The position numbers and the translations under genes are program-made. Below, one piece after another: positions 26,006-37,045 of a DNA stretch of 64,000 nucleotides. Every line of letters begins with the position of its first letter. The stretch's first letter is position 1. This DNA comes from Deltaproteobacteria bacterium (GTDB taxonomy: Bacteria > Desulfobacterota > Binatia > HRBIN30 > CADEER01). The notes beneath the pieces are model-generated. The model did no database searches. It was not told the origin of the DNA and saw only the letters and a list, made by a program, of their open reading frames with translations. The stretch lies in NCBI GenBank assembly GCA_029262455.1, contig JAJCZJ010000088.1, positions 458,273 through 522,272 of the forward strand, written 5' to 3'.

Positions 26006-26947
26006 ATGGAAGTAGCCCGCCTCTACCAAGATCAATCGAAATGGCCTGTTTTGTCGGCAGAGACCTTTCCAACCGAGAATTTTCGGCCGATCGACCCGAT
26101 TCTCAAGGCGGTCGAGCGCCTTCTGCCACACGGCATTTCGGTCGTCACGACCACTTGGGGTGCGATGGGCAGTGCCCGCGGTGGCACGGCCTCGTTGTCG
26201 CGCATCCTGCACGAGACCTTTGAAGTGCCGACGGTCGTGCACCTGAGTATTCAGGGCAAGACACGCCAGGACATCGAGGGAATCTTGCGCGGCCTGCACC
26301 TCGATGGCTTGCACAACATTCTCGCCCTTGGGGGAGACCCCCCCTCCGGTCAGGTGGACTATGTACCTGCCGACCAGCGCCATGCCCACGCGAAGGGTCT
26401 GGTCGAACAGATCGCCAACCTCAATCGCGGTCGGTGGCTCGACCAAGAAGGCGCGTACTCGCGCCGCGGTGTGGAGACTCGGTTTGGCATCGGCTGTGCT
26501 GGGTTTCCGGAAGTGCATCCAGAGGACTTCGAAGAGACCGGCGACTTCGGGGCCGGGATGCAGCGTTACCTCGGCTTTCTCAAGAAGAAGGTCGATGCGG
26601 GGGTAGACTACATCGTCGAGCAGATGATTTTTGACGCGGATCATCACTTCCGGTTTGTCGAAGCGGCCCAGGCGGTTGGAATTAACGTGCCGATCATCGC
26701 CGGAATCTTGCCGTTCGAGCGGCTGACGCAGGTCCAGAGGTTCCTCGGACCACAGCTGCGGATCTCGATGCCCGCCGACCTGGCGAAGTCCTTGGCCAAT
26801 GCCGACGAGGAAGAGCAAGGGAAGATTGCCGAGGCGCACATGGCCCTTCAAGTGCGCAAGTTACTCGAGGGCGGCGTCGCCGGGATTCACTTTTATTGCA
26901 TGAATCGGTCGGCTCCGACGCTGCGTCTGCTCGAACGCGCACGTTGA
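26006..26947 (+). CDS. metF: Methylenetetrahydrofolate reductase family protein
   Basis: MetF-type TIM barrel, 313 aa. Members reduce 5,10-methylene-THF to 5-methyl-THF with FAD. Family blocks are visible: VLSAETFPTE (matching SFEFFPP), TTWGAMGSARGG, VHLSIQGKTRQDIEGIL, NILALGGDPP, a YLGFLKKKVDAG segment, EQMIFDADHHFRFV and IIAGILPF. It lies divergently from glpD. The N-terminus is slightly unusual (TFPTE rather than FFPPK), so a specialised paralogue is possible. No riboswitch was recognised upstream. Confidence 0.88.
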   Translation: MEVARLYQDQSKWPVLSAETFPTENFRPIDPILKAVERLLPHGISVVTTTWGAMGSARGGTASLSRILHETFEVPTVVHLSIQGKTRQDIEGILRGLHLDGLHNILALGGDPPSGQVDYVPADQRHAHAKGLVEQIANLNRGRWLDQEGAYSRRGVETRFGIGCAGFPEVHPEDFEETGDFGAGMQRYLGFLKKKVDAGVDYIVEQMIFDADHHFRFVEAAQAVGINVPIIAGILPFERLTQVQRFLGPQLRISMPADLAKSLANADEEEQGKIAEAHMALQVRKLLEGGVAGIHFYCMNRSAPTLRLLERAR

Positions 26948-27047
26948 TTTCGCCGATTCGCTTGCGTCGCTTCAGCGCGCTTGTAACGAATTATTCGTGG
27001 GTGTGTCGTGGATCGTATCCCGCGTGACGGCAAGGCGGAGGCAAAAC

Positions 27048-29225
27048 ATGGTGGAGCGAGTTTCGCGTAGCGCAATGGCGGCGTTTGTCTTGGTGAGCTG
27101 TTTGGCGATGACAGTCCCGGAGTTAGAGGCGCAGGAGGTTTGGACCAACAACGGACCGGAAGGAGGGACGGTGACGGCGCTGTCCTTCGCTTCGAGTGGC
27201 GCGCGGGTGGTCGCTGGTACTGAACGCGGTGGGGTGTACGTCAGTAGTGACGGTGGCGCGAGCTGGACACCGCGCATCAGCGGGCTGCCCGGTCTAAGCG
27301 TGCGGGCGCTCGCGGTTGATCCGGACGATGCCAACCGGCTTGTGGTCGGACTCGTTGGCGAGGGCATCTACGCGAGCTCTGACTTTGGGCTTACTTGGCA
27401 GTCGTCCTCTGATGGTTTGCCTGCGGTTGCGACGGTATCGGCGATCGTTTGCGATGGTGCGAATGCGGGCGTGGTCTTCGCCAGCATCCCCAGCGAGGGG
27501 GTATTTCGCAGTGTTGACAGCGGCGCGACCTGGCAGGCGATCAACACAGGGCTCGGCAGTCGCGATGTGGTCGCTTTAGCGATCTCGACTGCGCTTCAAC
27601 CGGTGGTTTATGCCGGCACGCCGCAGGGTGTGTTCGCATACGATAGTGTGACAGGTGATTGGTCCTCGACGGGCTTTCTGCCGAACAGCACCGATGTGTT
27701 GGCGTTGGCTGTCGATCCGGTTCAACCCACGCGCATCTATGCCGGGACTCTCGAAGGCGTGGCCCTGTCGACGAACGGCGGAGACACGTGGAGCGCGATA
27801 GGAGAAGCGGACTTGCCGGGTCGTGTCGATGCCATCGTGATCGATCCTGAGGCGAGTTCTGTCCTATATGTGTGTGCCGGGTTCGGCGCCTCGGCGACGG
27901 TCTACAAGTCGTCGAACGCCGGCGTGAACTGGGCCACGAGTGACAGCGGCCTTGTCGGAAACGGTGTGCTGGCGCTGGCAATCGGCGGTTCGGGGCCGAA
28001 TACGCTCCTCGCGGGGGTGCGCGGTGATGGCATCTTCCGCTCGGACGACGCCGCGGCGAGCTGGGCGGCGTCGCGGATGGGCCTCGCAAACTCAGATGTC
28101 TTGGCGATCGCGGTCGATTCCAGCCAGCCAACGACGCTGTACGCCGGCATGTCGTTCGTTGCTGGCTCGGACCGGCCTCGTGTGTTTCGCAGTGTCGACG
28201 GCGGTCGAACGTGGCAGCCGCGCGACTCCGGTCTACCGGCAATTGCGATCGGTACGATCGCTGTCGATCCGGACGACTCGATGACCCTCTTTTCCGGCGG
28301 CGAGCTCGCTGTATTTCGCTCGCGTAACGGCGGTGCCACCTGGCAGCTTGCAGCCTCTGGAATCGAGGCCGATGTCGTCGTCGACCTCGTCGCAGCGCCG
28401 GCGTCGACTGTGGTCTACGCGGCGACCAGTTCCGGCGTCTTCAAGAGTCTGGACGACGGCGACACATGGGAGCGGAAAAGCTTGGGGCTTCCGGTTGGTG
28501 TCGTCGAAGACATCGCCGTTGATCCGAAATCCGCTGGTACGCTCTACGCTGTATCGAATAGCGCGGTTTTCCAAACGACGGACGCGGCTGAAAGCTGGCG
28601 CCGGAGGGGCGATGTCTTTGAGGGCATTGTGTTGAGCGCGGTTGCCGTCGATCCAGTCAACGAGGGGGTCGTCTATGTCGGTGGCAATGGGTTGTTTGCA
28701 ACGGCCAACCGCGGGCTTACCTGGGATCCCGCGGATACCGGCCTTCCGTTTTCAGCCGTGTCGTCGATCGTGGTCGACCGTAGCCGTCCGCATGTCCTTT
28801 ATGTTTCGACGTTGGGCGACGGTGTGTATTTCAGCGAGAGTAGCGCGGCGAGCTGGTCGCCCTTCAACAGCGGTCTCTTTGTCAGTGTGATCGAAGAGGC
28901 AATGCTGGCGCCGTCCGATCCAGCGGTGTTGTTTGCCGCTACCGAGGCGGGTGGTGTTTTCGGAATCGAGCGCCCAGAACCAACCCCGACGCCAACGTTT
29001 ACCGCAACGCTGACTCCGTCGGTCACGGTGACACCGGGGGGGTGTGTAGGAGACTGCAACGGCAACGGTACCGTCGCGATCAACGAGCTCGTCCGCGGAG
29101 TCAACATTGCCTTGGGAGCGGATCTCGCAACCTGTCCAGCGTTCGATGCCAACGGCAACGGCCGCGTTTCGATCAGCGAACTAGTCGCGGCAGTGAATAA
29201 CGCGTTGGCGGGCTGTCCTACTTGA
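27048..29225 (+). CDS. Secreted BNR/sortilin-like propeller with dockerin-like C-terminus
   Basis: A 725-aa exported protein. The signal peptide ends near ELEAQ. Thirteen or so WD/BNR-like repeats follow with patterns such as GVYVSSDGGASWTPRISGLP and VFRSVDGGRTWQPRDSGLP, each with SxDGGxTW, as in the sortilin/VPS10 and photosystem Ycf48 propellers. A Thr/Pro spacer then leads to a C-terminal dockerin-like pair: CVGDCNGNGTVAINELV and FDANGNGRVSISELVAAV, ending in NALAGC. GGCGGAG precedes the ATG at 27048; an upstream GTG frame start is less likely. Ligand unknown. Confidence 0.85.
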   Translation: MVERVSRSAMAAFVLVSCLAMTVPELEAQEVWTNNGPEGGTVTALSFASSGARVVAGTERGGVYVSSDGGASWTPRISGLPGLSVRALAVDPDDANRLVVGLVGEGIYASSDFGLTWQSSSDGLPAVATVSAIVCDGANAGVVFASIPSEGVFRSVDSGATWQAINTGLGSRDVVALAISTALQPVVYAGTPQGVFAYDSVTGDWSSTGFLPNSTDVLALAVDPVQPTRIYAGTLEGVALSTNGGDTWSAIGEADLPGRVDAIVIDPEASSVLYVCAGFGASATVYKSSNAGVNWATSDSGLVGNGVLALAIGGSGPNTLLAGVRGDGIFRSDDAAASWAASRMGLANSDVLAIAVDSSQPTTLYAGMSFVAGSDRPRVFRSVDGGRTWQPRDSGLPAIAIGTIAVDPDDSMTLFSGGELAVFRSRNGGATWQLAASGIEADVVVDLVAAPASTVVYAATSSGVFKSLDDGDTWERKSLGLPVGVVEDIAVDPKSAGTLYAVSNSAVFQTTDAAESWRRRGDVFEGIVLSAVAVDPVNEGVVYVGGNGLFATANRGLTWDPADTGLPFSAVSSIVVDRSRPHVLYVSTLGDGVYFSESSAASWSPFNSGLFVSVIEEAMLAPSDPAVLFAATEAGGVFGIERPEPTPTPTFTATLTPSVTVTPGGCVGDCNGNGTVAINELVRGVNIALGADLATCPAFDANGNGRVSISELVAAVNNALAGCPT

Positions 29226-29339
29226 TGGCCACTCGAATGGCGGCGAAGTCCCTATCCTTGCTTCGATCCGGTTTGACCGTGGTCATGCGCCGCAACCCGG
29301 GGCGATCGTCAATAGCGCGGGGTCGGTGAAAACTTCCGG

Positions 29340-31085
29340 GTGGAGACGAAGCGCTTCAAGGTGCCGCGGCAGCGCAAAAATTCGTTGCGGTGCCGCACTT
29401 GCACATATGCTATAACATTTCGCGTGTTGGGGATTGTTTTAGCGATTGTGGTGGCCTTTTCCGCCGTGGCGTCGGCGCAGGTCACCGACTTTTGCCCGAT
29501 GAGAGACGCCCTGATCTTCGCGGATGACAATCAGTTCCTTGGTCGCATCAGCACCGATACGATCGCCAACGACTCATTGCTCAACGAGTTCGGGCCTTAC
29601 GGCAGCCAACGGAGCCCAACTTCGATCTTCAACACGATCGGCACCTACGGCAGCTCGTTTTCTTTGATGTCGCCGTTCAATTCCATGAGCCGGCAACCGC
29701 CAAGGATTCTCCGCAATAGCCAGACTTTGGCGCGGTTGACGATCAACGCGGACTTCTCGGACCGCGTCGATCCGAATGCGCTGGTTGGTTGGCTCCGCTC
29801 TGGTGCGCCGGCGCAATGTTTTGGGCCGACACCCGTGTCCACGCCGACGCCAACTGTTGCCAACACCGCGACGCCGACCGAGACGGCGACAGATCCACCG
29901 ACGCCGACGGATCCGCCGACGGCAACGGCGACTCGGACCAGAACAGCGACGCGCACGCCGACATTGACGCAAACTCCGACGATCACAAGCACGCCGACGC
30001 AAACCGGCACCCCGACCCAGACTAGGACGCCTACCCCAAGTCCGACTCTCGGACCTTGTTTCGGTGACTGCAATCGCGACGGACGGATCGCCATCAACGA
30101 GCTAGTGATTGGTGTCACGATTGCCCTCGGGCGACGTAGTCTGAATGCGTGCGATTCTTTCGATTCTTCGGGCGACGGTCGGGTCACGGTCGCAGAGCTC
30201 ATCCGAGCTGTCGGCAATGTCCTGAATGGCTGCGTTCCCCTACCGGCAGCCACTTCGACGCCGTTGCCGCCGACACCGACGACGACTCCGACGCATACTC
30301 TTGTTCCGACCGAAACGACGACTCCGACAGCGACACCGACCAGTGCCTGTCCAGGCGTTGCGCCCGCCGTGGCTAGCTTCAACGCTCTCGGCGAACTATC
30401 CGAGCAAGAGATCGAGTTCAGCGACCTGGCACTGTCGATCGATGTGACGGAAGAGAGCCTGCGTCACCTAGTTCGTGTCGGTTTGTTGGGGTGTTCTGAT
30501 CCGGCTCCAGGTACGGTTACCTATCGGCTGACCGGTCCCACGATCGAGGACCGAAGCTTCACAACTTCGATCGACAGCATGTGCGGGACGATTTCAGAAG
30601 CTGCAGTCGAGACCATTTACGATCTGCCAGCGGGAAACCACACGATCTCGGTCTTTGCTTCAGGTGTTGGAACCTACACAGGTGGCGAAATCACCGTGGG
30701 GAATGCACCGTTGGAGGAAGTTGACAGTCGCGGAATCGGATCCGCATTGAGCTTACTCGAGGGACTGTCGGAAATCCCGGACCTGCGGAGCTTGGTGGAT
30801 GTTCAACGACCGTGCAGTGTCGTCCAGATCGACGTCAGTCTGGACGTGGCCGGGTTGGTGCCCGGGGTTACGTACCAGATCCGTGTACGGTCCGGATTGG
30901 AAGAGGATCGTGTTTCGCCCGTGTTCGAAGCTGGCGGTGCGACGACCCCACGCACGAGTTCTTTTGCCGCGACCTTCGAAAGGCTGCCGCTCGGCGAGAA
31001 TATCTTCTCCGTCTTCGTCGATCAGTTTGGCGGAGGTCCGGCGTCATACACCCGCGACTCGTCGGTGACGGTCCGTCAGAGGTAG
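29340..31085 (+). CDS. Secreted Thr/Pro-rich protein with central dockerin-like domain
   Basis: A 581-aa exported protein of unknown function. The GTG start gives a long n-region before the hydrophobic signal (VLGIVLAIVVAFSAVASAQ); a downstream GTG near 29424 is an alternative. Residues about 50-160 form an unrecognised domain. A long Thr/Pro linker follows, then a dockerin-like pair (CFGDCNRDGRIAINELV and FDSSGDGRVTVAELIRAV), a second Thr/Pro linker, and a C-terminal domain of about 230 residues with beta character (HTISVFASGVGTYTGGE). It converges with the Yej operon across a 54-base gap. Confidence 0.78.
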   Translation: METKRFKVPRQRKNSLRCRTCTYAITFRVLGIVLAIVVAFSAVASAQVTDFCPMRDALIFADDNQFLGRISTDTIANDSLLNEFGPYGSQRSPTSIFNTIGTYGSSFSLMSPFNSMSRQPPRILRNSQTLARLTINADFSDRVDPNALVGWLRSGAPAQCFGPTPVSTPTPTVANTATPTETATDPPTPTDPPTATATRTRTATRTPTLTQTPTITSTPTQTGTPTQTRTPTPSPTLGPCFGDCNRDGRIAINELVIGVTIALGRRSLNACDSFDSSGDGRVTVAELIRAVGNVLNGCVPLPAATSTPLPPTPTTTPTHTLVPTETTTPTATPTSACPGVAPAVASFNALGELSEQEIEFSDLALSIDVTEESLRHLVRVGLLGCSDPAPGTVTYRLTGPTIEDRSFTTSIDSMCGTISEAAVETIYDLPAGNHTISVFASGVGTYTGGEITVGNAPLEEVDSRGIGSALSLLEGLSEIPDLRSLVDVQRPCSVVQIDVSLDVAGLVPGVTYQIRVRSGLEEDRVSPVFEAGGATTPRTSSFAATFERLPLGENIFSVFVDQFGGGPASYTRDSSVTVRQR

Positions 31086-31139
31086 TTCCGCGCTGGGTTC
31101 CCCTCGAGAAAATCGACAGCCCTTGGCAAGGAGGGGAAA

Positions 31140-33848
31140 TCAGCTGTCCGGAGTTTTGGATTTTGCCGAGGCCAAGTCGAAGGCGGCGCGCATCAGGTCG
31201 GATGTGTAGGTTTCTTGGGGGTTGTCGAAAACGTCTGCTGCGTCTCCTTGTTCGACGACGACACCTTGGCGCATGACGATCAGCTTGTGACTCATGGCGC
31301 GCACTACCCGAAGGTCGTGGCTGATGAAGATGTAGGCCATTCCGTGCTTTGTTTGCAGCTCGCGCAAGAGGTCGACGATTTGCGCCTGTACCGACACATC
31401 GAGCGCGGAAGTTGGCTCGTCGAGGACGAGAAGCTTTGGTTGCAATACCATCGCGCGAGCGATTGCGATGCGCTGCCGTTGCCCGCCGGAAAACTCATGG
31501 GGGTACCGAAACCGCGTCTCCGGATCGAGATCGACTTCGCGCAGGGCTTGCGAGACCATCTCCTCGCGTTGCTCGGCGGTCTCGCCGATGCCGTGCACCA
31601 GCAGCCCTTCTTCGATGATCTGTCGAACCGACATCCGCGGACTCAACGAACCGTAGGGATCTTGGAAGACCATCTGCATCTCGCGCCGCAGCGGGTGAAT
31701 CCCGGCGCCGTCGATGTCGTCGATGCGGCGCCCCTCGAACTCGATCTCACCGCGGCTTGTGATCAACCGAAGTAACGCGAGGGCGAGCGTCGTCTTTCCG
31801 GAGCCGCTCTCTCCAACGACGCCGATTGTCTCTCCGGCCCGGACCTCGAGGCTTACTCCGTCGGCAGCCTTTACGTGATCGACCGTTCGTCGCAGGACCC
31901 CGGCTTTGATCGGATACCATACGCGCAAGTCGCTACAGCTCATTACGACGGGAGCATCGTCGGCGACAGGGTGCGGAAGGCCGCGCGGCTCCGATGATAG
32001 CAGGTGTTTGGTGTAGGGGTGCTGCGGGTTGGCGAACACTTCGGTGTTGACGCCATGCTCGACGATCTCTCCCTTGCACATGACGCAGACGCGATCGGCG
32101 ATACGCCGTACGATGCCCAGGTCGTGTGTGATGAAGAGCATGGCCATGTTGAGCTCGCTCTGCAGAAACTCGAGCAACTCGAGGAGCTGGGCTTGGATTG
32201 TGACGTCGACCGCTGTCGTGGGTTCGTCGGCGATCAAAAGGCTGGGTTCGTTTGCCAGAGCCATCGCGATCATGACGCGCTGGCGTTGTCCGCCGGACAG
32301 TTCGTGCGGGAACGCGCCGAGCCGTCGCTCGGGCCGATCGATGCCGACGAGATTAAGAAGCTCGAGGGTGCGGTTGCGGGCAGCGTCACTGTCCATGCCT
32401 TTGTGTAGCTCGAGGGTTTCTCCGACCTGCCGCTCAACGGTGTGCAACGGGTTGAGCGATGTCATCGGCTCTTGGAAAATCATGCCGATCTCGTCGCCGC
32501 GGACGTCTTGGAGTACGTCGGCCGAAGCACCGATCAATTCGCGGCCGCGAAACACGATGCTGCCGCTCGGATGACTCGCTTGTGGATACGGCAGGAGCTG
32601 CATGACCGATAGCGCTGTGACGGACTTCCCGGATCCGCTTTCTCCGACCAGCGCTACGGTCTCTCCCGGAGCGATCGAAAGCGACACGCCGCGCACCGCG
32701 TCGAAACGGTTGGCGCCGTGACCGAAGCTGACCGAGAGATCGGAGATCGTCAGCAGATCAGAGGTTCCGGGTCCCTCTTGTCCAGCCGCAACTGGAGCCT
32801 CGATCGCGGCAACATCGTCCGGCGCCTCGTCGTCGAGTGTCTTGCGAGGATCGAACGCGTCACGAACTCCTTCGCCGATGAAGACCATCAACGACAGCAT
32901 CGTAGCCATGACAGTGAAGCCGCTGAAGCCGAGCCACGGTGCGTGGAGGTTGTCTTTGCCCTGCTTGAGCAGTTCGCCGAGCGACGGCGAGCCGGGAGGT
33001 AGACCGAATCCGAGAAAATCGAGTGATGTCAGCGTGATTAACGCCCCGCTGGTGATGAAGGGCAGGAAGGTCAGCGCCGCCACCATCGCGTTCGGTAGCA
33101 CGTGGCGGAACATGACCCGCAGATCGCTGAGGCCGAGTGCGCGCGCTGCGCGCACGTAGTCGAAGTTGCGCGTCCGCAGCACTTCGGCGCGAACGACGCC
33201 GACCAGGGACGTCCACTGGAAGAGCAACATCAAGCCGAGCAACCACCAGAACGTTGGTGTGATGACGCTAGCCAGGATGATCAAGAGATAGAGAACCGGT
33301 AGCCCCGACCAGATTTCGATGAACCGCTGAAAGACGAGGTCGATCCAACCTCCGAAGTATCCTTGGACTGCTCCGGCCGCGATGCCGATGAGCGACGAGA
33401 AGAGCGTCAGGATCAGTCCGAAGAGAACAGAAAGGCGGAAGCCGTAGATCAGTCGAGCAACGACATCACGAGCCTGATCGTCGGTACCCAGCCAGTTCTT
33501 CCAGGTCGGCGGCGAAGGCGATGGCTGATCGAGATCGTAGATAACCGTGTCGTAGCGGTACGGTATGGGCGGCCAGATGGACCAACCCTTCTCGTCGATC
33601 ATCTCTTGGACGTCGGGGTCCGTGTAGTCGGCCTCGGTAGGGAAGAAGCCGCCGAAGGTCGTTTCGGGATACGTTTGCAGCACGGGACTGTAGGGGGCGC
33701 CGTCGTACCACACGAAGAGTGGACGATCGTTGGCAATGAAATCGGCGAACAGGGTGAAGACGAACAGTACCGAGAAGATGCGCAGCGACCACACGGCTCG
33801 CCGGTTCGAGTGAAACTTGGCGACTCGCCGTTGATTGATCGGGGACAT
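31140..33848 (-). CDS. YejE-YejF fusion: ABC peptide importer permease plus tandem ATPases
   Basis: A 902-aa fusion. Residues 1-335 are a YejE/OppC-type permease with about six transmembrane helices and the EAA-type loop AARALGLSDLRVMFRHVLPN (234-253). A 25-residue linker rich in Ala/Asp/Glu follows. Then two ABC ATPases appear, as in YejF: Walker A GESGSGKS (402-409) and GESGSGKT (679-686), signatures LSGGQRQR (517-524) and FSGGQRQR, and two Walker B LLIADEP/LVLDEP. The linkers are intact and in frame. It follows yejB by 25 bases and probably imports peptides with YejA and YejB. Confidence 0.93.
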   Translation of the reverse strand: MSPINQRRVAKFHSNRRAVWSLRIFSVLFVFTLFADFIANDRPLFVWYDGAPYSPVLQTYPETTFGGFFPTEADYTDPDVQEMIDEKGWSIWPPIPYRYDTVIYDLDQPSPSPPTWKNWLGTDDQARDVVARLIYGFRLSVLFGLILTLFSSLIGIAAGAVQGYFGGWIDLVFQRFIEIWSGLPVLYLLIILASVITPTFWWLLGLMLLFQWTSLVGVVRAEVLRTRNFDYVRAARALGLSDLRVMFRHVLPNAMVAALTFLPFITSGALITLTSLDFLGFGLPPGSPSLGELLKQGKDNLHAPWLGFSGFTVMATMLSLMVFIGEGVRDAFDPRKTLDDEAPDDVAAIEAPVAAGQEGPGTSDLLTISDLSVSFGHGANRFDAVRGVSLSIAPGETVALVGESGSGKSVTALSVMQLLPYPQASHPSGSIVFRGRELIGASADVLQDVRGDEIGMIFQEPMTSLNPLHTVERQVGETLELHKGMDSDAARNRTLELLNLVGIDRPERRLGAFPHELSGGQRQRVMIAMALANEPSLLIADEPTTAVDVTIQAQLLELLEFLQSELNMAMLFITHDLGIVRRIADRVCVMCKGEIVEHGVNTEVFANPQHPYTKHLLSSEPRGLPHPVADDAPVVMSCSDLRVWYPIKAGVLRRTVDHVKAADGVSLEVRAGETIGVVGESGSGKTTLALALLRLITSRGEIEFEGRRIDDIDGAGIHPLRREMQMVFQDPYGSLSPRMSVRQIIEEGLLVHGIGETAEQREEMVSQALREVDLDPETRFRYPHEFSGGQRQRIAIARAMVLQPKLLVLDEPTSALDVSVQAQIVDLLRELQTKHGMAYIFISHDLRVVRAMSHKLIVMRQGVVVEQGDAADVFDNPQETYTSDLMRAAFDLASAKSKTPDS

Positions 33849-33873
33849 GCGGAGCTTGCGAAGAGCCGGGCGC

Positions 33874-34968
33874 TTAGCGCCGTTCGAAGTCGATTCTTGG
33901 ATCGACGAGCATGTAAGTGATGTCTTCGACCAACTTCAGAGCCAACCCGAAGAGCGTGAAGATGTAGAGGGTGCCGAACATCACTTGATAATCGCGATTG
34001 ATCGCCGCCTGAAACCCGAGGAGTCCAAGTCCGTCGAGGGAGAAGATGACTTCGATGAGGAGCGAGCCCGTAAAGAGAATCGACAGCAGGGCCGCCGGAA
34101 AGCCGGCGATGACGATCAACATGGCGTTGCGAAACACGTGACCGTACATGACACGACGTTCGCTGAGGCCCTTTGCGCGCGCCGTAAGGACGTACTGTTG
34201 TGTGATCTGGTCGAGGAAGGAGTTCTTCGTCAGCATCGTCAGCGACGCGAAGCCGGCGATTACCAAGGAAGTGACCGGTAGCGTGATGTGCCACAGGTAG
34301 TCGGTGATCTTGCCCCAGGTGCTGAGCTCGCTCCAGTTGTCGGAGACCAAACCGCGCAGCGGGAACCAATCGAAGTAGCTGCCGCCGGCGAAGAGGACGA
34401 TCAGCAGGATCGCAAACATGAACCCGGGAATCGCGTTGCCGACGACCACGACCGCGGATGTCCATACGTCCATCCTCGATCCGTTGCGGACGGCCTTGGC
34501 GATGCCGAGCGGGATTGAGATCATGTAGACGATCAAGGTCGTCCAAAGACCGAGCGAGATCGAAACGGGCATTTTCGCGAGGATGAGATCGATCACCGGC
34601 TCATCTCGGAAGAAGCTGTCGCCAAAGTCGAAGCGCAAAAAGTTCGACATCATCTTGAAGAATCGCTCGTGCGCCGGCTTGTCGAAGCCCAGCTGCTGTT
34701 CGAGCTCGGCAATGAATTCAGGATCGAGGCCCTGTGCGCCGCGGTAGGTGCTGCTGCCCTTGGCCCCCTGTTTGGCTGGACCCGCGTCGCCTTGCTGAGA
34801 GCCGCCGCTGAAGCGCGCCGTCGACGACACTTCGGTGTTCTGGAAGCGCGCAATCAGCTGCTCGATCGGACCGCCCGGGGCGGCGTTCACAATGACGAAG
34901 TTGAGGACCATGATCCCGAAGAGGGTCGGGATGATGAGTAGGACTCGGCGGATGAGGTAGCTGATCAT
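33874..34968 (-). CDS. yejB: ABC peptide transporter permease YejB
   Basis: Inner-membrane permease of the OppB/DppB/YejB type. About 364 aa from the Met of [20 protein letters not shown], chosen because YejB proteins begin this way; the frame extends 13 codons upstream. Six transmembrane helices are visible. A Gly/Ser/Gln-rich insert ([16 protein letters not shown]) lies between residues 55 and 85, which is characteristic of YejB. The EAA-type loop is [20 protein letters not shown]. It lies between yejA and the YejE-YejF fusion in one transcription unit. Confidence 0.93.
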   Translation of the reverse strand: MISYLIRRVLLIIPTLFGIMVLNFVIVNAAPGGPIEQLIARFQNTEVSSTARFSGGSQQGDAGPAKQGAKGSSTYRGAQGLDPEFIAELEQQLGFDKPAHERFFKMMSNFLRFDFGDSFFRDEPVIDLILAKMPVSISLGLWTTLIVYMISIPLGIAKAVRNGSRMDVWTSAVVVVGNAIPGFMFAILLIVLFAGGSYFDWFPLRGLVSDNWSELSTWGKITDYLWHITLPVTSLVIAGFASLTMLTKNSFLDQITQQYVLTARAKGLSERRVMYGHVFRNAMLIVIAGFPAALLSILFTGSLLIEVIFSLDGLGLLGFQAAINRDYQVMFGTLYIFTLFGLALKLVEDITYMLVDPRIDFERR

Positions 34969-35086
34969 GGTTTGGGAGTATCGCCTGGTCGACAGATATT
35001 GGGCCACGGGTGAACACGGATGCTTCGCCTCGATGGTCGCCGATGGATCATTGGGGCCCTTGGTTTTGATTGGCTCATTCGGGGGA

Positions 35087-36919
35087 CTACTTGTTTTGCT
35101 CTAAGGCGGACTCTTTCGCTGGGTCGATCCACCATGTGCTGATAATTTGTACGCCCTTGTCCGGGACGACTTCGGGCATTCCGAACTTGTCCCAGTAGAC
35201 GAGTCGATCGTAGGCGATGTGCCAGTGCGGGATGAGCCAGTAATTCCACTGCATGACGCGATCGAGAGCGCGGACGCGGTGTACCAGCGATTCGCGATTC
35301 GGCGCTGCGATGACCTTTTCGATGAGGTCGTCGATGACGGGGTCTTTGATACCGATGTAGTTGCGACTGCCGTTGGAATCCGCGAAGTCCGAGCCCCAGT
35401 AACCGCGCAGCTCGTTGCCGGGCGATTCCGATACACCGAAACTGCCGACGACCAGGTCGAAGTCGAAGGTCTCGAGGCGGCGAATGTATTGCGCAACGTC
35501 GACGATGCGGACACTCACTTCGATGCCGAGGCGCTCGAGGTTCTTTTTGAACGGTAGGACGATCCGCTCGAACTGAGGATCGTAGAGCAGGACCTCGAAA
35601 CGCATCGGACCGACTTCTGCGTGCTTGAGCTTTCTGTCGGCGCTGTCGACTTTCCAGCCAGCCTGGCCGAGGAGCTCGAACGCGGCGCGCAGATTTTCTC
35701 GCGTGCGCCCGCTGCCATCCGTTTTCGGCGGAGCGTACTCTTGTGTGAATACTTCGGCAGGCAATTTCTCTCGGTGAGGTTCAAGAACTTCCAACTCGAG
35801 CTTCGATGGCAGGCCGACCGCAGCGAGCTCGGAGTTGTCGAAATAGCTCCGCGTGCGGGTGTATTGGTCGTAGAAGAGGTTCTTGTTCGACCATTCGAAG
35901 TCGAGCGCGTAGCCCAGAGCCCGGCGCACCGAACGGTCCTGGAAGATCGGTCTTCGCGTGTTGAATACGAATCCCTGCATCCCCTGCGGCCGCTTGTGTG
36001 GCGACGTGCGTTTGATCATGCGGCCATCGTGCACGGGCGGGATGTCGTAGTGCGTGGCCCAGGTTTTCGATGCGTTCTCCAGGCGTAGATCGTAGGCCCC
36101 GGCTTTGAACGCTTCGGTGGCGACGTTAGAGTCTCGATAATAGGTGTAGCGCATTTTTCCAAAGTTGAAGCGGCCGACATTGACCGGGAGTGCGGCACCC
36201 CAATAGTCCTCGACGCGCTCGTAGTCGATAAACCGTCCGGCCTCGAACGTACCGACCTTGTAGGGGCCACTGCCGAGGGGTGCCTCGAGAGTGGTCTTCG
36301 TGAAATCGCGGCTCGCCCAATAGTGTTTCGGCAAGACGGTGAGGCCTCCGAGGATGAGCGGGAGCTCTCGGTTGTCGCCGGGCTTGAAGATAAACTTGAC
36401 CGTACGCTCGTCGATGCGCTCGGTCTTGGCAACGCTGCCGTAGTAAGCGCGGTAGTGAGGCAGCCCCTTCTCGCGCAAGGTGTCGAAGGTCCAGATCACA
36501 TCATCGGCGGTGATCGGCTGACCGTCGTGCCAGCGCGCTTCTTTGCGCAGTCGGAAAATCACCCACGAACGGTCCGCCGGTGTCTCGATGGTTTCCGCCA
36601 GGAGCCCGTACGCGCTAAAGGGCTCGTCCGCCGACGGCTCCATGAGGGTTTCGAATATCGAGCCGATTCCCGCGACGGCGCTGCCTTTGACGATAAAAGG
36701 GTTGAAGCTGTCATAGGTTCCTTGCGCCCACTGCGTCAGCGTGCCGCCCTTGGGCGCCTTTGGCTCGACGTACTCGAAGTGGGTGAAGTCGGCTGGGTAT
36801 TTGAGGTCGCCGTGCATGGCCAGGCCGTGTGCCGGCTCCGTGGCCACTACCTCGTCGGCGCGAGAAGAGGGCGCGAACGGTACGAGTAGGGCAAGTGTGA
36901 ACAGAAGTCGTAGTTTCAT
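35087..36919 (-). CDS. yejA: ABC peptide transporter substrate-binding protein YejA
   Basis: Periplasmic family-5 solute-binding protein, 610 aa. Signal peptide at the N-terminus ([19 protein letters not shown]). Family features: [20 protein letters not shown], the FNPFIVKG segment, [25 protein letters not shown] and GSGPYKVG. Near the C-terminus [20 protein letters not shown] and the [15 protein letters not shown] block are typical of YejA. It binds peptides or peptide-like compounds for the YejB/YejEF importer; the exact ligand is unknown. First gene of the unit, divergent from the LLM gene. Confidence 0.93.
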   Translation of the reverse strand: MKLRLLFTLALLVPFAPSSRADEVVATEPAHGLAMHGDLKYPADFTHFEYVEPKAPKGGTLTQWAQGTYDSFNPFIVKGSAVAGIGSIFETLMEPSADEPFSAYGLLAETIETPADRSWVIFRLRKEARWHDGQPITADDVIWTFDTLREKGLPHYRAYYGSVAKTERIDERTVKFIFKPGDNRELPLILGGLTVLPKHYWASRDFTKTTLEAPLGSGPYKVGTFEAGRFIDYERVEDYWGAALPVNVGRFNFGKMRYTYYRDSNVATEAFKAGAYDLRLENASKTWATHYDIPPVHDGRMIKRTSPHKRPQGMQGFVFNTRRPIFQDRSVRRALGYALDFEWSNKNLFYDQYTRTRSYFDNSELAAVGLPSKLELEVLEPHREKLPAEVFTQEYAPPKTDGSGRTRENLRAAFELLGQAGWKVDSADRKLKHAEVGPMRFEVLLYDPQFERIVLPFKKNLERLGIEVSVRIVDVAQYIRRLETFDFDLVVGSFGVSESPGNELRGYWGSDFADSNGSRNYIGIKDPVIDDLIEKVIAAPNRESLVHRVRALDRVMQWNYWLIPHWHIAYDRLVYWDKFGMPEVVPDKGVQIISTWWIDPAKESALEQNK

Positions 36920-37045
36920 GCGCTGCGTCTCCGAGTGGTGCCGAAAGGCTCAGTGTACGCGAATGAGGGCGAGGGAACCAGTTTGCCGGGGGTCGGCCCG
37001 GTCGCCGGGCTGGACCTGTCTGCCCAGGTGTGTCTGATTTGAGTG

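Noticed and set aside
29820-30350. Repetitive acgccgacg-rich DNA considered as a possible satellite or CRISPR-like array
   Set aside because: The repeats encode in-frame Thr/Pro linkers of a secreted protein and have no fixed unit or spacers.
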